From NCBI GenBank assembly GCA_023386155.1, contig JAEWKH010000065.1, forward strand, positions 1 through 16,867: 16,867 nucleotides of DNA, read 5' to 3'. Positions within the stretch are counted from its first letter, which is position 1. The number at the start of each line of letters is the position of its first letter. Below are positions 1 through 8,644 of this stretch, piece after piece. The notes below the pieces were generated by a model that ran no database searches, was not told the DNA's origin, and saw only the letters and a list, made by a program, of their open reading frames with translations. Made by a program: the position numbers and the translations under genes. The stretch is from Pseudomonadota bacterium. Lineage in GTDB: Bacteria > Pseudomonadota > Alphaproteobacteria > Rhizobiales > Beijerinckiaceae.

Positions 1-16
1 GAAGAACCTGGCCCAT
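1..16 (-). CDS. IS481-family transposase, first five codons only (partial)
   Basis: Only the start of the gene is inside the window: ATG at 16, then codons for G-Q-V-L and one further base. A purine-rich AAGGAAG sits about five bases upstream, so this start is credible. The N-terminal MGQVL matches my recollection of IS481-family transposases, which continue with a helix-turn-helix and an rve-type DDE integrase core. None of that can be seen here. Five residues could occur by chance, but the terminal TGT next to CTAG makes the call more likely. Confidence 0.5.
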
Positions 17-72
17 AGTGCTTCCTTCCATGCCGCGGAAAAGACTGCTCCATCAAACCCCGGGATCAAACA
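1..72 (-). mobile_element. Left end of an IS481-family insertion sequence (partial)
   Basis: Read on the minus strand, a terminal TGT begins at 72 (TGTTTGATCCC, 72 to 62). It is followed by about 55 bases of leader, a Shine-Dalgarno-like AAGGAAG (complement of 22-28) and an ATG at 16 that opens MGQVL. From memory, MGQVL is how a large group of Hyphomicrobiales IS481-family transposases begin, and IS481-family ends start with TGT. The bases just outside the end (73-78, CCTAGA) fit the NCTAGN target I recall for IS481. The body of the element and its other end lie outside the window, so the family call rests on a short stretch. Confidence 0.6.
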
Positions 73-213
73 CCTAGAGCATCGGACCCAAAAGTGGCGT
101 CCACTTTTGGGATCGAATCCGATGCTCAATTTCTAAACTGGCGCATCGTTCGGCGCGGAAAACCGGGACCACTTTTCGCTAGCGCGGCCCGCTGGGTCCG
201 CACGATGCGCTAG
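73..213. repeat. Two-unit palindromic intergenic repeat bounded by CTAG
   Basis: Unit 1 (76-126) has an inner perfect 11-bp inverted repeat, CCCAAAAGTGG (87-97) and its complement (101-111), with a 3-base loop. An outer 9-bp pair, AGCATCGGA (78-86) and TCCGATGCT (118-126), encloses it. Unit 2 (141-210) has outer arms GCGCATCGT and ACGATGCGC around an AAAACCGGGACCACTTTT core. Both units share CCACTTTT, and the composite starts and ends with CTAG (74-77 and 210-213). Elements of this kind are dispersed in Hyphomicrobiales genomes (general knowledge). No coding role is apparent. Confidence 0.7.
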
Positions 214-220
214 CGCTTGC

Positions 221-268
221 AAGGATCTCGCCGAGTGATTAGCTCTTACGCTGAACGGCGAGATCCTT
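221..268 (+). promoter_or_regulatory. Perfect 13-bp stem-loop just upstream of the acyltransferase start
   Basis: AAGGATCTCGCCG (221-233) pairs perfectly with CGGCGAGATCCTT (256-268) across a 22-base loop. The 3' arm ends seven bases before the GTG at 276. It contains the only purine-rich stretch (GGCGAGA, 257-263) that could act as a weak ribosome binding site. There is no T-run on either strand, so it does not look like an intrinsic terminator. Control of translation start is a possible role, but it may be another repeat fragment. Confidence 0.45.
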
Positions 269-275
269 CTACCCA

Positions 276-1451
276 GTGACGTTCCAAGTCAAAATCGCCC
301 AAGGCCTGAAAGCGGTTCCCTCCGCCGACTGGGACGCATGTACCGTCGAGACCGGCTCTGGTGACGACGATCCGTTCAACCCGTTCGTATCTCACGCCTT
401 TCTGTCCGCCCTGGAGGATTCCGGCTGTGTCGGGAGCAAGACCGGCTGGGCGCCGGTCCATGTCCTCGTCGAGGACGAGGCGGAAAAACTCCTGGGCGCG
501 GCTCCCTGTTATCTCAAGTCCCATTCCATGGGCGAATACGTCTTCGACCATTCCTGGGCGGATGCCTATTCCCGCGCGGGCGGGCGTTACTATCCCAAGC
601 TCCTGGTCGCGGTTCCGTTCACGCCGGTCACCGGCCCTCGCCTCCTCGTTCCGGGCGGGCCTCGGGCGGCGGAGATCCGTTCCTACCTGATCGCCGGCCT
701 CAGGGCCCTGCGCGACCAGACGGGCGCCTCCTCCATTCACGCCACCTTCCTTCAGGAAGCGGACCTCGCGGCGCTGACTTCGGAGAATTTCCTGCGGCGG
801 GACGACCAGCAGTTCCACTGGTTCAACGACGGCTACGGCACCTTCGACGACTTCCTCGCGGCGCTGGCTTCCCGCAAGCGCAAGGCGATCCGGCGCGAGC
901 GGCGCGATGCCCTGGCGAACGGCATTTCCATCGAGTGGGTGACGGGCCAGGACATCACCGAGGCCCATTGGGACGCCTTCTTCGCCTTCTACATGGACAC
1001 GGGCTCACGCAAATGGGGGCGGCCGTATCTCAACCGCCGCTTCTTCTCCCTCGTCGGCGAGCGCATGGCCGACCGGGTCCTGCTCGTCATGGCGAAGCGC
1101 AACGGACGCTACATCGCGGGGGCCATCAACTTCATCGGCGACAAGCGCCTCTATGGCCGCAACTGGGGCTGCATCGAGGATCACCCCTTCCTGCATTTCG
1201 AGGTCTGCTATTACCAGGCGATCGACTTCGCCATCGCCCGCGGCCTCGACCGGGTCGAGGCCGGGGCGCAGGGCGAGCACAAGCTCGCGCGCGGCTACAG
1301 GCCCGTGATCACGTCCTCGGCCCACGACATCGCCGACGCATCGCTGCGCCGGGCGGTGCAGGCCTACCTGGACCAGGAGCGCCTCTATGTGTCCGAAGCG
1401 GCTGAAGAGTTGACGGAGGCCACCCCGTTCCGGCACCGGGAGCAGGATTAG
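276..1451 (+). CDS. GNAT/FemAB-like predicted N-acyltransferase (COG3146, DUF482)
   Basis: A 391-residue cytosolic protein, full length for the COG3146/PF04339 family (annotated variously as GNAT-family N-acetyltransferase or peptidoglycan biosynthesis protein). Substrate and pathway are unknown for the family. Visible family features are DPFNPFVSHAFLSALE near residues 32-47, the block from KSHSMGEYVF (81-90) through DHSWADAYSRAGGRYYPK to VTGPRLL (about 118-124), and a C-terminal acyltransferase fold containing a RKRKAIRRERR helix and the stretch GAQGEHKLARGYRP. The start is GTG at 276: an in-frame TGA at 252-254 excludes anything further upstream, and the family N-terminus fits. No strong Shine-Dalgarno is seen, and a hairpin sits directly before the start. 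The gene converges on the FMN reductase with eight bases between the stops. The upstream region is repeat and IS sequence, so its promoter is not recognisable. Confidence 0.85.
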   Translation: MTFQVKIAQGLKAVPSADWDACTVETGSGDDDPFNPFVSHAFLSALEDSGCVGSKTGWAPVHVLVEDEAEKLLGAAPCYLKSHSMGEYVFDHSWADAYSRAGGRYYPKLLVAVPFTPVTGPRLLVPGGPRAAEIRSYLIAGLRALRDQTGASSIHATFLQEADLAALTSENFLRRDDQQFHWFNDGYGTFDDFLAALASRKRKAIRRERRDALANGISIEWVTGQDITEAHWDAFFAFYMDTGSRKWGRPYLNRRFFSLVGERMADRVLLVMAKRNGRYIAGAINFIGDKRLYGRNWGCIEDHPFLHFEVCYYQAIDFAIARGLDRVEAGAQGEHKLARGYRPVITSSAHDIADASLRRAVQAYLDQERLYVSEAAEELTEATPFRHREQD

Positions 1452-1459
1452 CGGTCTAT

Positions 1460-2035
1460 TCAGGGCGCAGGTCTGTTCTGCCGCGCGGCTCGAACGTAGG
1501 CCGTGAAGCCTTCCAGATATTTGCGCAGCTGCTCCTCGATCTTCTGATCGGCGAAGGTTCCGTCCTGGTTGAATACAGTCTGCGCGCGCGACACCATCAG
1601 GCGCCCTTCCGCCCAGAAATCGGTTCTCAGCGTGCGCAGGACCGGAAGCCACGCATTCTGGGACAGGATCGTGCCGAAGCCTCCGGGCGATGCGCCGATC
1701 ACGGCGACCGGCTTGCTGCCGAAGACGCGCTTGATGTCCGAGTCCGGCCGGGAGAGCCAGTCGATGGCGTTCTTGAACACGCCCGGGATGGAATTGTTGT
1801 ATTCCGGCGTGACGAGAAGCAGCCCGTCCGCAGCGGCCACGGCATCCTTCAGCTCCGCAACGCGGGGCGGAATGCCCTCATTGACCTCGACGTCCGCATC
1901 ATAAAGGGGAATTCCCCGGATGGTCTCGACGATGAGTTCCGCATTCTCGGGCATCAGGCCCGCCGCGTTCCTGAGCAGGGCGGAGTTGTACGAAGCCTGG
2001 CGCAAACTTCCCGAGATACCGATCAGTTTCGTCAC
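1460..2035 (-). CDS. NAD(P)H-dependent FMN reductase (flavodoxin-like fold)
   Basis: A 191-residue protein of the NADPH_dep_FMN_red family (PF03358). It is expected to reduce FMN, azo compounds or quinones with NAD(P)H in the cytosol; the physiological substrate cannot be told from sequence. The FMN phosphate-binding loop GSLRQASYN is at residues 9-17, the family signature PEYN at 77-80 followed by NSIPGVFKNAIDW, and the glycine turn GGFGT at 118-122. The longest frame begins at GTG 2062. The GTG at 2035 is preferred because GAGG lies five bases before it and because MTKLIGISGSLR is the usual N-terminus. It stands alone between convergent and same-strand neighbours. A candidate promoter lies at 2088-2116. 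Confidence 0.85.
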   Translation of the reverse strand: MTKLIGISGSLRQASYNSALLRNAAGLMPENAELIVETIRGIPLYDADVEVNEGIPPRVAELKDAVAAADGLLLVTPEYNNSIPGVFKNAIDWLSRPDSDIKRVFGSKPVAVIGASPGGFGTILSQNAWLPVLRTLRTDFWAEGRLMVSRAQTVFNQDGTFADQKIEEQLRKYLEGFTAYVRAARQNRPAP

Positions 2036-2087
2036 GTCGACCTCATTTTCCACCAGAAACACAGCCGGCAGGGCGCCTGCTTCGCGC

Positions 2088-2116
2088 AGGCTAGGATTCG
2101 GGCCTCATGGAGTCAA
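2088..2116 (-). promoter_or_regulatory. Candidate sigma-70 promoter for the FMN reductase
   Basis: On the minus strand TTGACT (complement of 2111-2116) and TAGCCT (complement of 2088-2093) are separated by 17 bases. The -35 matches five of six consensus bases, the -10 only three of six. Transcription would start near 2081, giving a leader of about 45 bases. A small stem-loop (GCCTGC 2075-2080 with GCAGGC 2086-2091) overlaps the -10 and start region. Confidence 0.35.
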
Positions 2117-2147
2117 ACAGGCCTGCCACTACGTTAGCCCGGACAAG

Positions 2148-2182
2148 CAAAAAGCCGCGTCGGATGCGATCCGACGCGGCTT
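2148..2182 (-). terminator. Rho-independent terminator of the clp operon
   Basis: AAGCCGCGTCGGA (2152-2164) and TCCGACGCGGCTT (2170-2182) form a perfect 13-bp GC-rich stem with a 5-base loop. Read on the minus strand the stem is followed by a short T-run (cggcTTTTTgc, 2156 to 2146). It lies about 30 bases past the stop of the small membrane protein gene, so it would end the clpS-clpA-small protein transcript and insulate the FMN reductase gene. Confidence 0.85.
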
Positions 2183-2212
2183 GATAGGCTAACGGAAAGG
2201 CAGCTGACTGCC

Positions 2213-2460
2213 TCAGAGACTGGCGATGATCGCGTCAATTCCTTCCATGATCGCGGCAGGCGACGTGCCGACCGCATTCAGGCCGATATTGAGCAGCCAG
2301 TAGCAGCCGATGAGGATCACGGGCACGAGGATCCAGCCCAGGACTTCCTCGAACCACACGCGCCGGCGACGGCGCTGATAGCGTTTCTCGCGCCATGACA
2401 GCTTCGCCGGTGCTTGCAGGGTCGGGGACGCCTCCAGGGGGCCCTTGTGGATATCACTCG

Positions 2461-2464
<4 letters not shown>
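2213..2464 (-). CDS. Small single-pass membrane protein, translationally coupled to clpA
   Basis: An 83-residue protein I do not recognise as a named family. It has a polar N-terminus with a strongly basic patch (KLSWREKRYQRRRRR, residues 21-35), one hydrophobic segment at about 43-63 (VLGWILVPVILIGCYWLLN), and a short C-terminal tail. The positive-inside rule predicts the N-terminus in the cytoplasm. Its ATG (2464-2462) overlaps the clpA stop in an ATGA arrangement, so translation is probably coupled to clpA, and the operon terminator follows about 30 bases past its stop. This links its expression to the ClpAP unfoldase. A role as a membrane partner or substrate of ClpA is only an inference from position. 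Confidence 0.75.
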
Positions 2465-4926
<2,462 letters not shown>

Positions 4927-4956
4927 CGGCTTGTCCTTTTATGAGACGGGGCTCGG

Positions 4957-5349
4957 CTAATTCTTTTCCATGACGCATTGCAGAGGATGCTGGTGCTTCC
5001 GGGCGAAATCCATCACCTGGGTCACCTTGGTCTCGGCAATTTCGTAGGTAAAAACTCCACATTCCCCAACGCCGTTCTGATGCACATGCAACATGATCCG
5101 GGTCGCATCCTCGCGGTTCTTGTTGAAGAACCGCTCCAGCACATGCACCACGAACTCCATCGGGGTGTAATCATCGTTCAAAAGAAGAACGCGGTAAAGG
5201 TTCGGCCGTTTCGTGCGCGGCTTGGTTTTCGTGATGATGGCCGTGTTCGAGCGGCCGCCATCATCGCCTCCAGGGGGCTGTGACCCGCCGGCAGCGGAAA
5301 TCGGAGACGACTCCGACAGGGTCAAAGTACCTTGAGCTAACCGCAGCAT
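4957..5349 (-). CDS. clpS: ATP-dependent Clp protease adaptor ClpS (N-degron recognin)
   Basis: ClpS binds N-degron substrates (Leu, Phe, Tyr, Trp) and delivers them to ClpA. With the ATG at 5349 it is 130 residues. A low-complexity, disordered N-terminal extension of about 48 residues precedes the core, which carries NDDYTPMEFV (Asn58-Asp59-Asp60 and Met64 line the degron pocket), the conserved pocket His in MLHVHQNG, and CGVFTYEIAETKVTQV for ClpA binding. The C-terminus HPLQCVMEKN is canonical. The frame is open to a GTG at 5415 (152 residues), but a TATACA-like -10 box at 5430-5425 would start transcription near 5418, leaving almost no leader, so the inner ATG is preferred. Neither start has a strong Shine-Dalgarno. 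First gene of the clpS-clpA-small protein operon. Confidence 0.93.
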   Translation of the reverse strand: MLRLAQGTLTLSESSPISAAGGSQPPGGDDGGRSNTAIITKTKPRTKRPNLYRVLLLNDDYTPMEFVVHVLERFFNKNREDATRIMLHVHQNGVGECGVFTYEIAETKVTQVMDFARKHQHPLQCVMEKN

Positions 5350-5424
5350 CGTCGGACGACCGCCCCTTCTTCTGTTCTCGGCCTTGGCCTCCGGCCCGTC
5401 CCGGACCATCGGCACCGAGCCAAA

Positions 5425-5430
5425 TGTATA
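5425..5430 (-). promoter_or_regulatory. Possible -10 box of the clpS-clpA operon
   Basis: TATACA on the minus strand (complement of 5425-5430) matches five of six positions of TATAAT. No good -35 lies at 16-18 bases; TTGATC is present but 21 bases upstream. The motif is in the right place, just before the clpS frame, but the promoter is only tentative. Confidence 0.25.
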
Positions 5431-5566
5431 GTCGCTCCATTCGGTTCGCTAGATCAACAGATGGGTGGTCGCAGCCGGGAAGAAAAGAGCGACATCTTGA
5501 TCAAGCCAGAGCGAGCGCGGCGGGCACCGGACGCCCGGCCTTGGGCGCATGGCAGCCCCCCAACGC

Positions 5567-5591
5567 AAAACGCCCGGGACAGGCCCGGGCG
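5567..5591 (-). terminator. Rho-independent terminator of the phasin gene
   Basis: CGCCCGGG (5571-5578) and CCCGGGCG (5584-5591) form a perfect 8-bp stem with a 5-base loop. On the minus strand it is followed by TTTT (complement of 5567-5570). It lies about 30 bases downstream of the phasin stop codon (5621-5623). Confidence 0.8.
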
Positions 5592-5620
5592 CTTCGTGAG
5601 AGAAGACAGGATCTCCTGGC

Positions 5621-5953
5621 TCAGGCAGCCGACTTGGAGAGGAGCCCTTCGAAGGGCTTCATCGTCTCCGTGGCCAGGTTCGAGTAGAGGGTGCCCATCC
5701 TGGTGGTCTGGCCGACGAGGCTGTCATAGGCGCTCTTCACGAAAGCCGTCTGAATCTCCACAGCCTTGTCGAGGGTCTGCACGCCAAGCAGCTTCTCGAC
5801 GGTGGCCGAGGTCTGCTCGAAGGACTTGCGGGCGAAATCGGCCGTCTCGGCTGCGATCGCCTGGCTGTTGCTGGAGAAAGCGCCGAGCGCCTTCGCGGTG
5901 GCATCCAGGTTGTCCTGGCCGAACTTCTGAATCTGGGTAAAAGACTGGAGCAT
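5621..5953 (-). CDS. phaP: Phasin family protein (polyhydroxyalkanoate granule-associated)
   Basis: A 110-residue, almost wholly alpha-helical protein of the Phasin_2 type (PF09361). Such proteins coat polyhydroxybutyrate granules. Family features are a first amphipathic helix MLQSFTQIQKFGQDNLDATA (1-20), the stretch SNSQAIAAETADFARKSFEQ, then EKLLGVQTLDKAVEIQTAFV (53-72), and a short Ala/Lys C-terminus. The frame is open to 6043, but the ATG at 5953 is preceded by GAGG at six bases and the upstream codons would lie inside the promoter. Single-gene transcript with its own promoter (6015-6043), two operators and a terminator. No PHA synthase or phaR gene is in the window, so the granule role comes from the family. 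Confidence 0.88.
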   Translation of the reverse strand: MLQSFTQIQKFGQDNLDATAKALGAFSSNSQAIAAETADFARKSFEQTSATVEKLLGVQTLDKAVEIQTAFVKSAYDSLVGQTTRMGTLYSNLATETMKPFEGLLSKSAA

Positions 5954-6014
5954 TGTGAACCTCGGCAATAAGGCGTTAAATGTCGGTTGGCGCCGCTGGA
6001 TAGCCAACGAACCC

Positions 6015-6043
6015 AATATGTGCACCGCACAAAAATTTGTCAA
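6015..6043 (-). promoter_or_regulatory. Sigma-70-type promoter of the phasin gene
   Basis: On the minus strand a perfect TTGACA (complement of 6038-6043) is followed after 17 bases by CATATT (complement of 6015-6020, four of six to TATAAT). Transcription would begin near 6008, giving a leader of about 55 bases before the ATG at 5953. One palindromic operator fills the spacer and another lies just upstream of the -35 box. Confidence 0.7.
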
Positions 6044-6067
6044 GTTTTATTGTGCATCGCACAAAAT
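6019..6067. promoter_or_regulatory. Tandem palindromic operators, probable PhaR-type binding sites
   Basis: TGTGCACCGCACAAAA (6019-6034) and TGTGCATCGCACAAAA (6051-6066) are identical except for one base. They are 32 bp apart, about three helical turns. Each carries a TGTGC-N3-GCACA inverted repeat. The first covers the spacer and the end of the -10 of the phasin promoter; the second lies directly upstream of its -35. TGC-rich palindromes of this kind before phasin genes fit the repressor PhaR, which senses PHB (established for Paracoccus and some rhizobia). The identity of the regulator here is inferred. Confidence 0.6.
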
Positions 6068-6208
6068 CAAAGCCATTCGAAATACCTCCGTTAACCGCCC
6101 CGTAACCGCAACCTCTTACGGTTGCAGGATGTGTTGCGCCGGCAACGGTTCCATCGAGAGAGCCGGGCGCACGAGCCTAAAACCAAACGAAACAGGGATT
6201 TCTGCAGC

Positions 6209-7768
6209 ATGAATTCGGTTTGGACGGGACGCCGAAAGACATGGGCACTCATTGGTATTGTTGCGTCAGTTGCCGTTGCGATAGCTTCCCCGGCAGACGC
6301 GGCTCCCCGCAAGGTCAAGTCGTCGGGGGGCTATAGCCCCCTCACCGCCTCCATCGTCGTCGATTCCAAGACCGGCAAGGTCCTGCAGGGCGAGAACATC
6401 GACGCGCCACGCATCCCGGCCTCGCTCACGAAGGTGATGAGCCTCTATCTCCTTTTCGAGCAGCTCGAGCGCGGCCGCATGCGCCTCGACACTCCTCTCA
6501 CCGTCTCGGAATATGCCGCAAGCCAGCCGCCGACAAAGCTCGGCCTGCGCCCCGGCTCGACCATCGAGGTCGACGATGCCATCAAGGCCATGGTCACCCT
6601 GTCGGCCAACGACGTCTCCGTCGTCGTGGCCGAGAACATCGCCGGCTCCGAGGACGCTTTCGCCCAGATGATGACCCGCAAGGCCAGGGAGCTCGGCATG
6701 AGCTCGACGGCCTTCTACAACCCGCATGGCCTTCCGCACGAGCCGCCGAACATCACCACGGCCCGTGACCTGTCGGTCCTTGGCCGCGCCATCCAGGACC
6801 GTTTTCCGCGATACTTCGCCTATTTCCAGACCCAGTCGTTCCAATTCGGCAAGCGCACCATCCGCGGCCACAATCGGTTGCTCGGCAAGGTCGAGGGCGT
6901 GGACGGCATCAAGACCGGCTACACCCGTCTGTCGGGCTTCAACCTCCTGACCTCGGTCAACACCGACAACCGCAGCATCGTCGCCGTGGTGCTCGGCGGC
7001 AGGTCCGGCTCTTCACGCGACCAGAAGATGGCGTCCCTGATCGAAAATCATCTGCCCCGAGCCTATGCGGGCGCCCGGACGGCACCTGCCGTCGTCGAGA
7101 GCCAGCCCGCCATGGTGGCCGCCGCTCCGGCTCCGCGGCCGGTCGAGTCCACCTCCGGCGCGGCTCCGGTGAAAGTCGCCTCGGCGACCGCCCAGGCTGC
7201 CGTCGCGCAGGCTTCGACGCCCCAGGTCCCCGAGCGCAAACCGCTCGACCTGAACACCTTGCGGCCGGTGGTTGCCTCGGCAGCGGGCGCCAGTTCCACC
7301 ACCACGCCTTCCTCCGTCCGCTGGCAGAAAGGCCAGGAGCCTCTTCCTCTGAACGCGCAGGCCTACGCCGCGCTTCCTGAACCGGCGCCGATCCCGGCCT
7401 CCCAGAAGGCTGCGCTGCAGGCCAAGATCGAGGCCAAGGCAGACGAGACCGCGACGGTCAGGACGGCCTCCGTCAAGACAGAAGCCGCCAAGGCCGAGAC
7501 CGCCGAGCCCAGGAAAACCGTGACGGGCTGGGTGATCCAGCTCGGGGCTACGGACGACGAGGACAAGGCCAAGGCTATTCTCGATACGGCTCGCAGCCGC
7601 TTCGGGAAGGTCCTGGGCAAGGCCGCCCCCTTCACCGAGAAGGTAACCGTCGATGGAAGCACTCTCTATCGCGCCCGCTTCTCCGGCTTCTCCGAGTCCA
7701 ACGATGCGGCCAATGCCTGCAAGCAGCTCAAGAAGGGTGGCGTGAACTGCTTCGCGTCCCGCGGCTGA
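6209..7768 (+). CDS. Exported D-alanyl-D-alanine carboxypeptidase (peptidase S11) with C-terminal SPOR domain
   Basis: A 519-residue periplasmic enzyme that trims the terminal D-Ala of peptidoglycan pentapeptides. A signal peptide spans 1-31 (basic start, then WALIGIVASVAVAIASPADA). The S11 catalytic domain (about 40-285) has all three penicillin-binding motifs: SLTK with nucleophile Ser72 and Lys75, SAN at 132-134, and KTG at 235-237. A long Ala/Pro/Val-rich linker (about 288-436) leads to a SPOR domain (438-517) that begins GWVIQLGA and carries a cysteine pair (Cys504, Cys514), expected to bind denuded glycan at the septum. The frame is open to 6122; the ATG at 6209 is chosen because it begins the signal peptide. 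Its Shine-Dalgarno is weak (AGGG, 11 bases away). Divergent from the phasin gene. Confidence 0.92.
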   Translation: MNSVWTGRRKTWALIGIVASVAVAIASPADAAPRKVKSSGGYSPLTASIVVDSKTGKVLQGENIDAPRIPASLTKVMSLYLLFEQLERGRMRLDTPLTVSEYAASQPPTKLGLRPGSTIEVDDAIKAMVTLSANDVSVVVAENIAGSEDAFAQMMTRKARELGMSSTAFYNPHGLPHEPPNITTARDLSVLGRAIQDRFPRYFAYFQTQSFQFGKRTIRGHNRLLGKVEGVDGIKTGYTRLSGFNLLTSVNTDNRSIVAVVLGGRSGSSRDQKMASLIENHLPRAYAGARTAPAVVESQPAMVAAAPAPRPVESTSGAAPVKVASATAQAAVAQASTPQVPERKPLDLNTLRPVVASAAGASSTTTPSSVRWQKGQEPLPLNAQAYAALPEPAPIPASQKAALQAKIEAKADETATVRTASVKTEAAKAETAEPRKTVTGWVIQLGATDDEDKAKAILDTARSRFGKVLGKAAPFTEKVTVDGSTLYRARFSGFSESNDAANACKQLKKGGVNCFASRG

Positions 7769-7788
7769 CAGCCGACAGCAAGATCGTT

Positions 7789-7821
7789 CTGCGGCGGTGC
7801 GTTGTACTTGCGCCGCCGCAG
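7789..7821. terminator. Strong hairpin between convergent genes, possible bidirectional terminator
   Basis: CTGCGGCGGTGC (7789-7800) pairs with GCGCCGCCGCAG (7810-7821), twelve base pairs including one G-U wobble, with a 9-base loop. It lies 20 bases past the carboxypeptidase stop and 29 bases from the stop of the convergent J-domain gene. No T-run follows on either strand, so termination is inferred from position and stability only. Confidence 0.45.
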
Positions 7822-7849
7822 CAAGACCAACCGGATCGCGCGTGGAGTA

Positions 7850-8560
7850 TCAGCGATGTCGGCCCAGCAGAACTTCTCTCGCCTCGTTCACGCGAGCCGC
7901 GAGGTACGCCGTCCCTCCCTGATCGGGATGGAGTCTCTTCATGAGCGTCCGGTGCGCTTTTCGGATCTCGTCGACGCTCGCGCCCGGCTGAAGACCCAGG
8001 ATCTGGTAAGCTTCCTCTTTCGTCATTACGCCCGAATGCGCATGGGTGCGCGTCCGCGTGTCACGATCTCCCTGAGCGTTTTCACGCCAGCCGGAAAACC
8101 GGCGATCAAAATAAGCCTCTAGGAGGGGGACGCCCTGAGGGTCGTGGGCGCAGCATTCGTCGTAGAGCTGCCGCAGGCTTTCAGGGTCGAGGCTCGACAG
8201 GCGTCGCCCTGCGAGCGCTCCGACCAGGACGCTGCCCTCGACGGCGCCGGTCGCGTGATCGATCTCCATCTCGACCATGGCGGACCGGATGCGGGAGAAT
8301 CGGCCGGTCGTCTGCTGGAACTTCCGCCAGGGTCCGGGAAGGTTCAGGGCCTCCCATCCGAGTGCCCAGGCGCCGAACCCGCCGAGCAGGAGGGCCATGT
8401 CGAAGCGGCCCCTGATGCCCAGAAGCACGGCCGCGCCGAGAGCCGCAATCCCGGCCACGGTCTTGACGCTCTTTGCCAGCACCTTCGCGTCGGTGCGCGC
8501 ATAAGCCTTGGCGAGCCACCAAAGAAGGGCAACGGCCGCGATTCCATAAAGCAACATCAT
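7850..8560 (-). CDS. Membrane-anchored J-domain (DnaJ-like) co-chaperone
   Basis: A 236-residue protein with hydrophobic segments near the N-terminus (about 2-17, 35-50 and 52-68), a cytoplasmic middle region containing SRIRSAMVEMEIDHATGAVEG, and a C-terminal J domain (about 179-233) with the essential HPD motif at 211-213 (RLHPDQGG). J domains stimulate the DnaK ATPase. Membrane attachment with a C-terminal J domain resembles the Pam18/TIM14 and DjlA style rather than classical DnaJ: no Gly/Phe region and no zinc-finger cysteines are present. The longest frame begins at GTG 8575; the ATG at 8560 is preferred because GGGGA lies about eight bases upstream. Last of a colinear minus-strand series, 84 bases after the GST gene. 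Confidence 0.82.
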   Translation of the reverse strand: MMLLYGIAAVALLWWLAKAYARTDAKVLAKSVKTVAGIAALGAAVLLGIRGRFDMALLLGGFGAWALGWEALNLPGPWRKFQQTTGRFSRIRSAMVEMEIDHATGAVEGSVLVGALAGRRLSSLDPESLRQLYDECCAHDPQGVPLLEAYFDRRFSGWRENAQGDRDTRTRTHAHSGVMTKEEAYQILGLQPGASVDEIRKAHRTLMKRLHPDQGGTAYLAARVNEAREVLLGRHR

Positions 8561-8644
8561 CGTTTTCTTCCCCACCCCAACATGTGGGCCGGGATGGGGC
8601 CGATGTAAATCGCCGGTTTGAAGAATGGCGGCCGCGGCGAAGTC

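Noticed and set aside
5954..6043. N-terminal extension of the phasin gene up to 6043
   Set aside because: The extra codons cover the promoter and an operator, while the ATG at 5953 has a good Shine-Dalgarno and the usual phasin N-terminus.
6108..6125. GCAACC/GGTTGC inverted repeat before the carboxypeptidase gene
   Set aside because: Only six base pairs with a 6-base loop, no second copy and no match to a known operator; it could easily arise by chance.
6122..6208. N-terminal extension of the carboxypeptidase starting at 6122
   Set aside because: It would bury the signal peptide behind 29 charged residues; the ATG at 6209 begins a normal Sec signal.
8561..8644. Gap between the J-domain and GST genes examined for a terminator or promoter
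   Set aside because: Neither a stable stem with a T-run nor a convincing -35/-10 pair was found.
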